Assembly: GCA_022241605.1 (NCBI GenBank)
Contig: JAKOMQ010000012.1
Location: 52,806 to 116,805, forward strand
Direction: 5' to 3'
DNA length: 64,000 bases
DNA from: Aquimonas sp.
Lineage (GTDB): Bacteria; Pseudomonadota; Gammaproteobacteria; Xanthomonadales; Xanthomonadaceae
A model generated the notes under the pieces. It saw only the letters and a list, made by a program, of their open reading frames with translations. It was not told the DNA's origin and did not search any database. Positions 18,068-29,469 of the stretch are shown piece by piece. Position 1 is the stretch's first letter; each line of letters begins with the position of its first letter. The translations under genes and the position numbers were made by a program.

Positions 18068-20869
18068 GTGACCCAGCTGCTGCCTGATGACCTCGCCATC
18101 CTCATCGCCGAGCGCCGGCAGCGCCTGCAGGCACTGGACGCCGAGGCCTATGCGGCCCTGCAGGCGGGGCCATTCGCGCCGCATCTGGATCGTCTGCTGA
18201 TCGCCTCGGACTACGCCTTCGAGCAGCTGCGGAGGGTGCCGGCGCGGATGGCCGACCTGCTCACGCTGCCGCCCGAGCCTGCATTGGCCGGCCTCGACGA
18301 GGCCGCCGCGATGGCGGCGCTGCGGCGCTGGCGGCACACGGCCTCGCTGCGTCTGATCGCGCGCGACGTGGCCGGCCTGGACAGCGTCTCCGAGACCGTC
18401 GCCGCCTGCGCCGAGCTGGCCGATCGCTGCTGCGGGCTGGCATTGGACTACGCCATGGCGGTGCTGGTCGGCCGCCATGGCCAGCCGCGCTCGGCGACGG
18501 GCGCGCCGCAGCAGCTGGTGGTGTTCGGGCTGGGCAAGCAGGGCGGCAGCGAGCTCAACTTCAGCTCCGATATCGACCTGGTGTTCGCCTACCCGGAAGC
18601 CGGCGAGACCGACGGTGCGCGGCCGCTGGACAACGAGGCCTTCTTTCTGCGCCTGGGCCAGGCCCTGATCCGGCTGCTGGGCGAGGTCACCGGCGACGGC
18701 TTCGTCTATCGCGTCGACATGCGTCTGCGCCCGTTTGGCACGGTCGGCCGGCTGGCGCTGTCGTTCGCGGCGATGGAGCAGTACTTCCAGCGCGAGGGCC
18801 GCGACTGGGAGCGCTATGCCTGGATCAAGGCGCGACCGGTGGCCGGCGACATCGAGGCCGGCGAGCGTTTCCTGTGCGAGCTGCGGCCTTTCATCTATCG
18901 CCGCTACTTCGACTACACCGCCTACGAGGGCCTGCGCGAGATGAAGGCCATGATCGAGGCCGAAGTGCAGCGCCGCGAGCTGGCCGAGCACCTCAAACTC
19001 GGCCCCGGCGGCATCCGCGAGGTGGAGTTCATCGTGCAGCTGCACCAGCTGGTGCGCGGCGGCCGCGAGCCGGCCCTGCGCGCGCGTGGGCTGCAGCCGG
19101 CGCTGGCGGCACTGGAGGACGCCGGCCACGTCGAGCCCGGCCGCGCGGCCGAGCTGCGTGCGGCCTATCGGCTGCTGCGCCAGGTCGAGAACCGACTGCA
19201 GATGATGGCCGAGGGCCAGGTGCATGCCCTGCCGGAGGCCGCCGACGAGCAGACACGGCTGGCGCTGGGGCTGGGCCGCGCCGACTTTGCCGAGCTCAAG
19301 GCCGAGCTGGACCAGCATCGGAACCGCGTGCTCGCGGCCTTTGATGAGGTCTTCGAGTCCGGCCGCAAGCGGGTGGGCGACGACGCCCGCAGCGCGCTGC
19401 TGCTCGACTACTGGCGGCAGATCGATCGCGAGCCGCCGCTGCAGCTGCTGGCCGAAGCCGGCTTCGAGCCGCCGGCGGCGGCCGCCGAGCGCCTGGCGCA
19501 GTTCGCGCGCAGCTCCGCGCGTGCGCAGATGTCGGCGCGCGCGCGGGCGCGGCTGGATCTGCTGCTGCCGGCCCTGCTGGAGGGCGTGGCTGCGCGCGGC
19601 GGCGGCCCGCGCCTGCTGGAGCGGGTGCTCAATTTTTTGCATGCGGTGCTGCGCCGCTCCAGCTACCTGGCCCTGCTCGACGAGAGCCGGCCGGCGCGCA
19701 CGCGCCTGCTCGATACCTTTGCCGCCAGCACCTGGATGGCCGAGCGCCTGTCGGCGCATCCGCTGCTGCTGGACGACCTGCTGGATACCCGCAGCCAGGG
19801 CGCGCCGGACGACCGCGCCGCGCTGGCCGCCGAGCTGGAGGAGGCCCTGCAGGAGATCGACCGCAGCGATCCCGAGGCCCTGCTGCCCGCGATCAACGAG
19901 TTCCGCCAGAGCGTGGCCTTCCGGATCGCGCGCGCCACCCTGTACGGCGGCCAGGATGCACGCGTCAGCGCGCAGCAGCTGGCGTGGCTGGCCGAGTGCA
20001 TCTGCCGCCTGCTGCTGGAGCGCGCCGAAGCCGAGATCATTGCCGCCCACGGCCGCCTGCCCGACAGCGGCGTCGCCCTGCTCGGCTTCGGCAGCTTCGG
20101 CGCCGGCGAGCTGGGCTTCAACTCCGATCTCGATCTGGTGTTCCTCTACCGCGCCGCCGAGGGTGCCGAGAGCGAGGGTCCGCGCCCGCTGGACGCCGCC
20201 CGCTACTACCAGCGGCTGGTGCAGAAGCTGCTGTCCTGGCTGAACCTGCCAACCACCGGCGGCCGGCTCTACGAGGCCGACCTGCGGCTGCGCCCGGACG
20301 GCAGCAAGGGCCTCTTGATCTCCACGCTCGCCAGCTTCGAGGCCTACCAGCGCGAGCGCGCCTGGCTGTGGGAGAAGCAGGCCCTGGTGCGGGCCCGCTT
20401 CGTCTGCGGCGATGCCCAAGTCGGCCAGCGCTTCGAGGCGATCCGCCGGCAGGTGCTGACGCAGCCGCGCAGCCTGGACGAGGTACTGGGCGAGGTCGCC
20501 GGCATGCGTCAGCGCATGCGCGAAGCGCTGGATCGCAGCCGCGCCGGCGAGTTTGACCTGAAGCAGGGTCCGGGCGGCCTGGTCGATCTGGAGTTCCTGC
20601 TGCAGGCCGGCGTGCTGGCGCAGGCCGGGCAGCATCCGGCGCTGGCCGAGGCCCGCGACAGCGGTGCCCTGATCGAGGCGCTCACCGCGAGCGGCTGGCT
20701 GCAGGCCGACGAGGCCGCCGCCCTGTCGGCGGCGCACGCCCAGCTGCTGGCGCTGGGCCTCGCCTGCACTCTCGACGGACGGCCGCGGCTGGTGGCGGAC
20801 AGCCACGCGCCGGCTTCGGTGCGGGCGGCCATTGTCGAGGCCTGGAGGCAACGTTTCGACGCAAGCTGA
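18068..20869 (+). CDS. glnE: Bifunctional glutamine synthetase adenylyltransferase/adenylyl-removing enzyme
   Basis: Two nucleotidyltransferase motifs (GKQGGSELNFSSDIDLVFAYPEAG, GFGSFGAGELGFNSDLDLVFLY), LGPGGIREVEFIVQLHQLVRGG. GTG start (VTQLLPDD). Confidence 0.95.
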   Translation: MTQLLPDDLAILIAERRQRLQALDAEAYAALQAGPFAPHLDRLLIASDYAFEQLRRVPARMADLLTLPPEPALAGLDEAAAMAALRRWRHTASLRLIARDVAGLDSVSETVAACAELADRCCGLALDYAMAVLVGRHGQPRSATGAPQQLVVFGLGKQGGSELNFSSDIDLVFAYPEAGETDGARPLDNEAFFLRLGQALIRLLGEVTGDGFVYRVDMRLRPFGTVGRLALSFAAMEQYFQREGRDWERYAWIKARPVAGDIEAGERFLCELRPFIYRRYFDYTAYEGLREMKAMIEAEVQRRELAEHLKLGPGGIREVEFIVQLHQLVRGGREPALRARGLQPALAALEDAGHVEPGRAAELRAAYRLLRQVENRLQMMAEGQVHALPEAADEQTRLALGLGRADFAELKAELDQHRNRVLAAFDEVFESGRKRVGDDARSALLLDYWRQIDREPPLQLLAEAGFEPPAAAAERLAQFARSSARAQMSARARARLDLLLPALLEGVAARGGGPRLLERVLNFLHAVLRRSSYLALLDESRPARTRLLDTFAASTWMAERLSAHPLLLDDLLDTRSQGAPDDRAALAAELEEALQEIDRSDPEALLPAINEFRQSVAFRIARATLYGGQDARVSAQQLAWLAECICRLLLERAEAEIIAAHGRLPDSGVALLGFGSFGAGELGFNSDLDLVFLYRAAEGAESEGPRPLDAARYYQRLVQKLLSWLNLPTTGGRLYEADLRLRPDGSKGLLISTLASFEAYQRERAWLWEKQALVRARFVCGDAQVGQRFEAIRRQVLTQPRSLDEVLGEVAGMRQRMREALDRSRAGEFDLKQGPGGLVDLEFLLQAGVLAQAGQHPALAEARDSGALIEALTASGWLQADEAAALSAAHAQLLALGLACTLDGRPRLVADSHAPASVRAAIVEAWRQRFDAS

Positions 20870-20958
20870 GCCTGTGCCGGTCCTCCGGACCTGTCAGCCA
20901 TCCGCCCGCGATCACGAGGGCGGCGGCCGCAGCATTCGGAGGGTTTTTTCACATGCTC

Positions 20959-22290
20959 TCAGCCCGGCGGCACCGTTCTCCGCGGCTGTACCACGCAGCT
21001 GGCGACGAGGTCACCGGCGACATTCACCGTGGTGCGCGCCATGTCGAGGATGCGGTCGACGCCGATGATCAGGGCGATGCCGGCGGCGGGGATGCCCACC
21101 GAGTCCAGCAGCATGGCCAGGATCACGATGCCGATGCCGGGCGTACCGGGTGAGCCGATCGAGGCACCTACCGCCAGCGCCACCACCAGCAGCAGGGCGG
21201 AGAGGCCCAGGTCGATGCCGAACACCTGGGCCAGGAACAGGGTCGCCACCACCTGGTAGAGCGCGGTGCCGGCCATGTTGATGGTGGTGCCCAGCGGGAT
21301 CACGAAGCGCGCCACGGCCGCATCCACGCCCAGCCCGCGCTCGGCCGTGCGCAGGGTCAGCGGCATCACCGCCGCCGAGCTGGAGGTGGAGAAGGCCAGC
21401 AGCAGGGCCACGCGGCTGATCCGCAGGAACTCCAGCGGGCTGCGGCGGGTGGCCCAGCTGTAGACCAGCAGGTACAGGCCCAGCATCAGCAGCAGGCCCA
21501 GCAGCACGGTCAGCACGTAGAGACCGACCCCGAGCAGGGCGTCGATGCCGAGCCGGGCCACGATCTGCGCCAGCAGGCCGAACACCGCCAGCGGCACCAG
21601 GTACATGGCCCAGCGCACCACCACCATGGCCAGGCCCTGCACCGCCCGCAGCAGGTCCAGCAGCGGCCTCGCCTCCACGCCGGGCAGGCTCATCAGGGCC
21701 AGCCCGATCAGCACCGCGAACAGCACCACCTGCATCATGTTCTGCTCCACCCCTGCGCGCAGCGGGTTGGTCGGCAGCAGCTGCAGCAGGTGCGAGGGCA
21801 GATCGGCGAGGCTGGGAGCGGTGGCCTCGGCCGGCACCTGCACCTGCACCTGTGCTGCTTCCAGCAGGCTGCTGTCGATTGCCTTGCCGGGCTGCACCAG
21901 CAGGGCGACGGCGATGCCGATGGCCACCGCGGCGAGGGTGCCGGCGAGGAAGAAACCGACCGCGCGCAAGCCGGTGCGGCGCAGGCCCTCAACATCGCCA
22001 CCCGCCGCCATGCCGAGGATGATCGAGGCCAGCACCAGCGGGATCACGATCATCTGCACCAGGGCCAGAAACACCTGCCCGGGCAGGGCCAGCCAGCGGG
22101 TCAGCAGATCGGCCCGTGTCGGATCCACCCAGCCGGCATCGGGGCCCAGGGCCAGGCCGGCGCCAACACCCAGCGCCATCGCGATCAGCACCTGCAGCCA
22201 CAGCCGGCCGCGCACGAAGCCCGCCAGCTCCACGTGCAGCTGGCGCAGCTCACGCAGGGGCAGTCGGTTCAGGCGAAGCGGCATGGGCAT
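20959..22290 (-). CDS. Dicarboxylate/amino acid:cation symporter (DAACS)
   Basis: FLALVQMIVIPLVLASIILGMAAGGD; FSTSSSAAVMPLTLRTAERGLGVD; PLGTTINMAGTALYQVVATLFLAQ. Confidence 0.9.
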   Translation of the reverse strand: MPMPLRLNRLPLRELRQLHVELAGFVRGRLWLQVLIAMALGVGAGLALGPDAGWVDPTRADLLTRWLALPGQVFLALVQMIVIPLVLASIILGMAAGGDVEGLRRTGLRAVGFFLAGTLAAVAIGIAVALLVQPGKAIDSSLLEAAQVQVQVPAEATAPSLADLPSHLLQLLPTNPLRAGVEQNMMQVVLFAVLIGLALMSLPGVEARPLLDLLRAVQGLAMVVVRWAMYLVPLAVFGLLAQIVARLGIDALLGVGLYVLTVLLGLLLMLGLYLLVYSWATRRSPLEFLRISRVALLLAFSTSSSAAVMPLTLRTAERGLGVDAAVARFVIPLGTTINMAGTALYQVVATLFLAQVFGIDLGLSALLLVVALAVGASIGSPGTPGIGIVILAMLLDSVGIPAAGIALIIGVDRILDMARTTVNVAGDLVASCVVQPRRTVPPG

Positions 22291-22356
22291 CTGTCCGTGG
22301 CTGGGTCTGGGCGCGCGCGTCCGCAGGCGCAACGCGGGGAAGCGCTGGCGCGCGAC

Positions 22357-23767
<1,411 letters not shown>

Positions 23768-23778
<11 letters not shown>

Positions 23779-24814
23779 GGTCGGGCACCTCGGCCAGTGC
23801 TTCGCGCACCGGCAGCAGCAGGGAAAAAACGGTCTGGCCGGGCCTTGACCGGAAGCTGAGCGCGCCGCCGTGCTCGCGCGCGACCTGCTGGGCCAGCGCC
23901 AGGCCCAGGCCCGAGCCTTCCGGTCGGCCGGACACCAGCGGCAGGAAAATCCGCTCGGCCAGCGATTCGGGCACGCCGCGGCCGTTGTCCTCGATTTCGA
24001 GCTTCAGCGCGAGCCGGTAGCGAACCTCGCCGATCAGCACCCCGTGCTCGGCGCGCGAACGCAGCCGCACCACCGAGGCGCCGCTTTGCAGCGCATTGCG
24101 CACCAGGTTCCACAGGGCCTGGACCAGGCGATCGCCGTCCGCGGCCAGCTCGGGCAGGCTGGGGTCGTAGTCGCGCAGCAGCTGTACCGCCCAGCCGGCT
24201 TCGGCCTCGGCCAGCAGGCGCACCCGCTCCAGCACCGAGTGGACATTGGTGGCGACGAGGTCGCGCGGCGCGGTCGGGCTCAGCAGGCGTTCGACCAGGT
24301 CGGCCAGGCGGGCGGTTTCGTTGAGGATGACCTCCACGTAGCGCTGGCTGTCGGCGTCGTCTATGCGCCGAGACAGCAGCTGGGCGGCGCCTTTCAGGCC
24401 AGCCAGCGGGTTGCGCACCTCGTGCGCCAGGCCCTTCAGCGCGGCGTGCAGGGCCGCCGGCAAAACGCCGGGGTCGCTGCCCGGGAACGGCTCGCTGGGG
24501 TGCAGCTCCAGCAGCAGGCAAGGCGGCTCCTGCAGTGGTGTCAGGTAAACCTCGGCAAAGCGTTCGTCACCCTCCTGTTTCAGGCGCAGGTGACGCAGGC
24601 GCAGCGAGACGTGCTGGTCCAGCACCTGGCGCGCGCCGGCGACCAGTGCTCCACCGCTGCCGTCCAGCACCGCCAGGGGCTGGCCCAGCAGGCGTCGCTG
24701 CGACAGGCCCAGCCAGGCCGAGCAGGCCGGGTTCAAGCCGCGGATGCGCAGCTCGGCGTCGGTGCTCAGCAGCGGGGTCGCCAGCCGGTCAAGGCCGGCG
24801 AAGGGCAGGGGCAT
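23768..24814 (-). CDS. ntrB: Nitrogen regulation sensor kinase NtrB
   Basis: PAS, H-box GLAHEVRNPLAGLKGAAQLL, N-box QALWNLVRNALQSG, IEDNGRGVPESLAERIFLPLVSGRPEGSGLGLALAQQVAREHGG. Confidence 0.92.
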
Positions 24815-25003
24815 GAGCGCGGTTTCCAGAACACGGTCTGCGCCATCTTGGTGCAAACCAGGGGCGCGTGGAAGCGCCCGTTCGGACTGATTGTTGCGAA
24901 GGCTCGGCCGACGCCACCGATGTGCTGGCCCGGGAATTGCTTGCCAAGCCCTATGCCTCGCGCCCGCAAAATCGCTGCCGCCCACGCCAATCGTGTCGCC
25001 TGC

Positions 25004-26347
25004 TCAGGCGGCGGCGAAGGCGTCGCGGCTGAGGTTTTCCGGTGCATCCGCGGTGCAGGCCACATCGTCTTCGATGCGAATCCCGCCGTACGGTGCCAGC
25101 GCCTCGACCCGCGCCCAGTCCACGTGGGCACCCTCGGGGCGGGCACGCAGCTTGGCCAGCAGGCTGTCGATGAAGTACAGGCCGGGCTCGATGGTGACCA
25201 CCATGCCCGGCTCCAGCCTGCGGGTCAGGCGCAGGTAGGGGTGACCCTCCGGACGCTCGATGCGGCCACCGTCCTCGCTGGCGGCAAAGCCGGCGACATC
25301 GTGCACCTGCAGGCCGATCAGATGGCCAAGGCCGTGCGGAAAGAACGGCGCGACCAGATCCTGTTCCAGCGCCTGCTCGGGGCTGCAGCGCAGCAGACCG
25401 GACTCGGCCAGCAGCACCGCCAGTCGACGATGGCAGTCCCTGTGCAGGTCGCGGTAGTCGACCCCCGGCCGCACCTGCTCCACCAGCGCGCGCTGCAGCG
25501 CATCCATCTTTTCGACCAGTGCGCTGAATTCGCCCTGTTTTCCGCTATAGGTACGGGTGATGTCGGCGGCATAGCCGCTGGCGCTGGCGCCGGCATCGAT
25601 CAACAGGGACAAAGCCTGCGGCGGCGCGATGCGCTCGCGGTGCTGGTAATGGAGGATGGCCGCATTCGCATTCAGGCCGACGATGCTGGCATAGGGCAGG
25701 TCAAGCTCACCGTGGCCGCAGGCGCGCAGGTAGGCGTGGTGGATGCCCCATTCGGAGGCCCCGGCGCGGAACGCGGCCTCGGCCGCGCGGTGCCCGGCCA
25801 CCGCCAAGCGGCTGGCCTCACGCATCAGCGCCAGCTCGTAGCCGGTCTTGAAGGCGCGGTGGTAGTGCAGGTGGTCGAGCAGGGCGGGCGGGTTGTCCGG
25901 CACCCAGTCCTCGCGGGCGGCATCCGCTTCGCCGACGATGGCGCAGCGTTCCGGTGGCGGCAGCAGTGCGCGCAGTGCGTCCGGATCGCGAAACACCGAT
26001 ATCGTAAACTCCTCGGTCCAATAACCCTCCGGGTCCGCCGGCGGCTTGTGCCAGAAATCTTCCGGCTGGAAATAGAACAGATGCGGCTTGTGCCCGGGCG
26101 TCACCTTCAACCAGCAGCCGGGGTGCTCCAGCAGGGGCAGCCAGGCCTTGAAATGCGGGTTGGTCTCGAAGGGCACCGGCCGGTCGTCGAGGAAGCGGTA
26201 CTTTTCCACGCCGGCGGCAATCAGCAGGTGCTCGCGTTGGCATTTGTCCAGCGCGCGCGCCGCGCGCTCCATCAGAATGGCGATGTGCTGCGGGTACAGG
26301 CGGGCGGCATCCACGGGCGGGTTCTCGATGTTGGCGCTGACCGCCAA
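25004..26347 (-). CDS. pepQ: Xaa-Pro dipeptidase
   Basis: M24B motifs: LLIDAGASASGYAADITRTYSGKQGEFSALV, FFPHGLGHLIGLQVHDVAG, LEPGMVVTIEPGLYFI. Confidence 0.93.
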   Translation of the reverse strand: MAVSANIENPPVDAARLYPQHIAILMERAARALDKCQREHLLIAAGVEKYRFLDDRPVPFETNPHFKAWLPLLEHPGCWLKVTPGHKPHLFYFQPEDFWHKPPADPEGYWTEEFTISVFRDPDALRALLPPPERCAIVGEADAAREDWVPDNPPALLDHLHYHRAFKTGYELALMREASRLAVAGHRAAEAAFRAGASEWGIHHAYLRACGHGELDLPYASIVGLNANAAILHYQHRERIAPPQALSLLIDAGASASGYAADITRTYSGKQGEFSALVEKMDALQRALVEQVRPGVDYRDLHRDCHRRLAVLLAESGLLRCSPEQALEQDLVAPFFPHGLGHLIGLQVHDVAGFAASEDGGRIERPEGHPYLRLTRRLEPGMVVTIEPGLYFIDSLLAKLRARPEGAHVDWARVEALAPYGGIRIEDDVACTADAPENLSRDAFAAA

Positions 26348-26385
26348 GCATACCGCCGCGACCGTGGCCTGCCGGGGGCTGCGGC

Positions 26386-29004
26386 ATGAGAAATCGCAGC
26401 ACCTCGCGTCGCGACAGCTTTGGAATTGCCACCCGGTCCCTGCTGGCCAGCATCGGCGCCCTGCTGGTGGGCCTGACCCTGTCGGCCCTTCTGGCGCGCG
26501 AGCACGCCCGCCTGTTGGAGACCCAGCAGGCCCAGAATCTGGTCTGGGTCACCGAGCGCGCCAGCACCAGCCTGCAGGCCCAGCTGGAAAGCGCCGCCCT
26601 GCTGGTGCGTGCCACCCAGGCGCTGTTCAATGCAGCGGAGTCGGTCAGCGAAGATGACTTCGTGCGCATGTACGAGGATCTGCAGCCGCGCCGCCTGTTC
26701 CCGGCCCTGCGTTCGCTGGCCTATGCGCGGCTGCAGCCCGCGGCCGAGCCCGATACGCCGGACGGGTATCCGACCGTGCTGTTTGCTCCACTGCTGGGCA
26801 ACGAGCGCGTTTCCGGTCTCGATATTCGCACCCAGCCGGCCAACCTTGCCGCGCTTGAGCGTGCCCGCGACACCGATGAGGTTTCGATGTCGGCGGTGTT
26901 CGACATGGTTCAACTCGGTGCCGACGGCCGACCGCTCAAGGGTTTCATCCTGCGGGCGCCCCACTACAGCGCGGGCCCGCGTCCGCTGACACTGCAGGAG
27001 CGTCGCCAGCGCTTCATCGGATCGCCCGCGGCCTCCTTCACGCTTGAGGCGCTGCTGGCGCGGGCCCTGCCGGAGGCTGCCGACAGCATCCGCGTGCGCA
27101 TCTTCGACCTCACCGACGGCGATCCCCAGCTGCTGTTCGGCCCGCTTCCGGACGCCTCGGAAACCACGTCTGCGGTGCGTGTGCATGAGTTTGCCGGGCG
27201 ACGCTGGAGCCTTGAACTGGCCCCGGATCCCGCGCTCGGTCAATCCCTCAGCCTGATTCCGCTGATGAGCTTCGCCTTCGGCGCGGTTGCCAGCCTGCTG
27301 CTCGCGGCCCTGTTCTGGAAGTCGGCGCGCACCCGCGACACCGCGCTCAGCTTGGCCAACGAGATGAGCCTGCGCTTCCGCGAGAGCGAACTGCGATTCC
27401 GCGCACTCAACGACATGTTGCCTGCCGCCGTGCTGCTGGCGCGCGCCGACCAGCGGATCACCTATCTCAACTTCGCCGGCCGCCAGCTGCTCGGTGCCGA
27501 TGAGCAGTCGGCCGACCTCCGCCTGCCGGATCTGTTCGAGAGCCCCGAACTTGCAAGGCGCATCGCGGCCGGCGACGAAGTGCTCATGGAGGCGGATTCC
27601 ACCCGCATCCGACGGCCTGACGGGGCCGGCTTCTGGGCCCAGGTTTCGGTGACCGAGATCGAGCTCGACGGCGAGGCGCACAGGCTTGCGGTGATCCAGG
27701 ACAACACCGAGTCGCACGCCTTGACCGAACGCCTGCGTCATCAGGCCGCGCATGACTCCCTGACCGGCCTGCTCAACCGCGCCAGTTTCGAGCAGGCGCT
27801 GCGTGAGGTTGCGGCGGGTCCAACCGTGCGTGCGCGCCAGGCTGCGCTGCTGTATCTGGATCTCGACCAGTTCAAGCTGATCAACGACACGGTTGGCCAC
27901 GACGCTGGTGATCGCATGGTCGGCGAGCTGTCCAGCCTGCTGCTTGCCTGCGTTGAGCCGAGCGATGTGCTGGCGCGCCTGGGCGGCGATGAGTTCGGAC
28001 TGCTGCTGCGTGGCGCCGGTCGCCACCACGCGCTGGCGGTCGCCGAGAGCATCCGCCAGACCGTGCGCGGCCATCGTTTCATCTATGAAGGCAAGCAGCA
28101 TTCGCTGACCGTCAGTATCGGCGTGGTGGTACTGGACCAGAACAGCAGCCGCGATACCCGCGAGCTGCTGGCGCTGGCCGATACGGCCTGCTACATGGCC
28201 AAGGAGTCGGGTCGCAACCGCGTGCACCTGACCGCCAGCGATGATTTGCAGACACGCCGCCGTCGCGACGAGATGGCTTGGGTCAACCGCCTCAAGCAGG
28301 CGATCTCCGAGCATCGGCTGGAGCTGCACTATCAGCGGATCGAGTCGCTTGCCGGCGCGGACGGATCGGGCCATATCGAGCTGCTGCTGCGTCTGCGTGA
28401 TGAAGACGGGCGAATGGTGCCGCCGGCGGAGTTCATCCCGCCCGCCGAACGCTATGCCCTGATGCCGACCATCGACCGCTGGGTGGTGCAGACCGCGCTG
28501 GCGCTCATGCAGCAGCCGCGGCACGCTGCCGGCCTGTGGGCGATAAACCTGTCCGCGACGACGCTGGAGGACGACAGTTTCGCCGACTTCGTCTGCGCCG
28601 AGCTGGGCCGCAGCGGGGTCGCCGCCAGCCGTCTGTGTTTCGAGGTCACCGAGACCGCTGCGCTCACGCACATGGAGCGCGCCATGTCCTTCATCAACCG
28701 CATGCGTACCCTGGGCTGCCGGTTCGCGCTCGATGATTTTGGTTCCGGCATGTCCTCGTTCGGCTACCTGAAACAGCTGCCGGTGGACATGGTGAAGATC
28801 GACGGCAGCTTCATCCGCGATATCGAGACCGATCCGATGAGCCTGTCGATCGTGCGCGCGCTCACCGAGATCTGCCACCAGGCCAAGGTCAGCGTGGTCG
28901 CCGAGTTCGTCGAGACCCAACGCATCGCCCAGCGCCTGCGTGAGCTGGGCGTGGATTACGCGCAGGGCTATGCGATCCACCGCCCCGAGCCGCTCGACCC
29001 CTGA
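26386..29004 (+). CDS. CHASE-PAS-GGDEF-EAL c-di-GMP protein
   Basis: Two TM flanking a CHASE-like periplasmic region; ARLGGDEFGLLL; EAL: HIELLLRLRDEDG, FALDDFGSGMSSFGYLKQLPVDMVKIDGSFI, VVAEFVETQ. Confidence 0.93.
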   Translation: MRNRSTSRRDSFGIATRSLLASIGALLVGLTLSALLAREHARLLETQQAQNLVWVTERASTSLQAQLESAALLVRATQALFNAAESVSEDDFVRMYEDLQPRRLFPALRSLAYARLQPAAEPDTPDGYPTVLFAPLLGNERVSGLDIRTQPANLAALERARDTDEVSMSAVFDMVQLGADGRPLKGFILRAPHYSAGPRPLTLQERRQRFIGSPAASFTLEALLARALPEAADSIRVRIFDLTDGDPQLLFGPLPDASETTSAVRVHEFAGRRWSLELAPDPALGQSLSLIPLMSFAFGAVASLLLAALFWKSARTRDTALSLANEMSLRFRESELRFRALNDMLPAAVLLARADQRITYLNFAGRQLLGADEQSADLRLPDLFESPELARRIAAGDEVLMEADSTRIRRPDGAGFWAQVSVTEIELDGEAHRLAVIQDNTESHALTERLRHQAAHDSLTGLLNRASFEQALREVAAGPTVRARQAALLYLDLDQFKLINDTVGHDAGDRMVGELSSLLLACVEPSDVLARLGGDEFGLLLRGAGRHHALAVAESIRQTVRGHRFIYEGKQHSLTVSIGVVVLDQNSSRDTRELLALADTACYMAKESGRNRVHLTASDDLQTRRRRDEMAWVNRLKQAISEHRLELHYQRIESLAGADGSGHIELLLRLRDEDGRMVPPAEFIPPAERYALMPTIDRWVVQTALALMQQPRHAAGLWAINLSATTLEDDSFADFVCAELGRSGVAASRLCFEVTETAALTHMERAMSFINRMRTLGCRFALDDFGSGMSSFGYLKQLPVDMVKIDGSFIRDIETDPMSLSIVRALTEICHQAKVSVVAEFVETQRIAQRLRELGVDYAQGYAIHRPEPLDP

Positions 29005-29121
29005 GCAAGCACGCGGCAAACCCGGCGCGCATGCCGATCACTGCCGAGCGCCCACTGCGTCGGTGCTGGCGCCGCAGGCGTCCAGCGGCGGCCGCAGCAG
29101 GCAGATGGTTCTCACAGGCTC

Positions 29122-29469
29122 TCAGTCGTAGCGCGTGCCCGGCAGCTCCACCCAGGATTTCAGGTGCGCGGCGTCTTCGGGCGCGATGTCGATAAGCCTG
29201 AAGCCGCTCCAGAACTGGCCGGGGACGTGGCTGGGATCTGCCCACAGCTGGTGTACGCCGACCTCAAGAGTGCGCGTGCGCAGGCCCGAGCCACCGAGTG
29301 TGAAGCGGAACTGGAACAGCGCGTCTTCCATCAGCGGGACAGACGCCATCAACATCATCCCCGACTCCGACAGGTTGCCGATCCGGCCAACGCTGAGGTC
29401 GGTCATGGTGTCAAAGACTTCGATGGACTCATGCGCCTGTTTGCGCCGGGCGCGACGTGACTCGTTCAT
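29122..29469 (-). CDS. PilZ domain protein
   Basis: 115 aa: MNESRRARRKQAHESIEVFDTMTDLSVGRIGNLSESGMMLMAS...FRFTL. Start overlaps the upstream DUF1631 stop by 4 nt. Confidence 0.75.
   Translation of the reverse strand: MNESRRARRKQAHESIEVFDTMTDLSVGRIGNLSESGMMLMASVPLMEDALFQFRFTLGGSGLRTRTLEVGVHQLWADPSHVPGQFWSGFRLIDIAPEDAAHLKSWVELPGTRYD

Noticed and set aside
18032-20851. 939-aa minus-strand ORF
   Set aside because: Antisense shadow of glnE.
28320-28460. Degenerate EAL domain (ELL instead of EAL)
   Set aside because: E is retained and the other catalytic motifs look intact; variants at the second and third positions are common, so inactivity is not supported.
26272-29019. 915-aa minus-strand ORF
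   Set aside because: Antisense shadow of the GGDEF-EAL gene, which has clear catalytic motifs on the plus strand.
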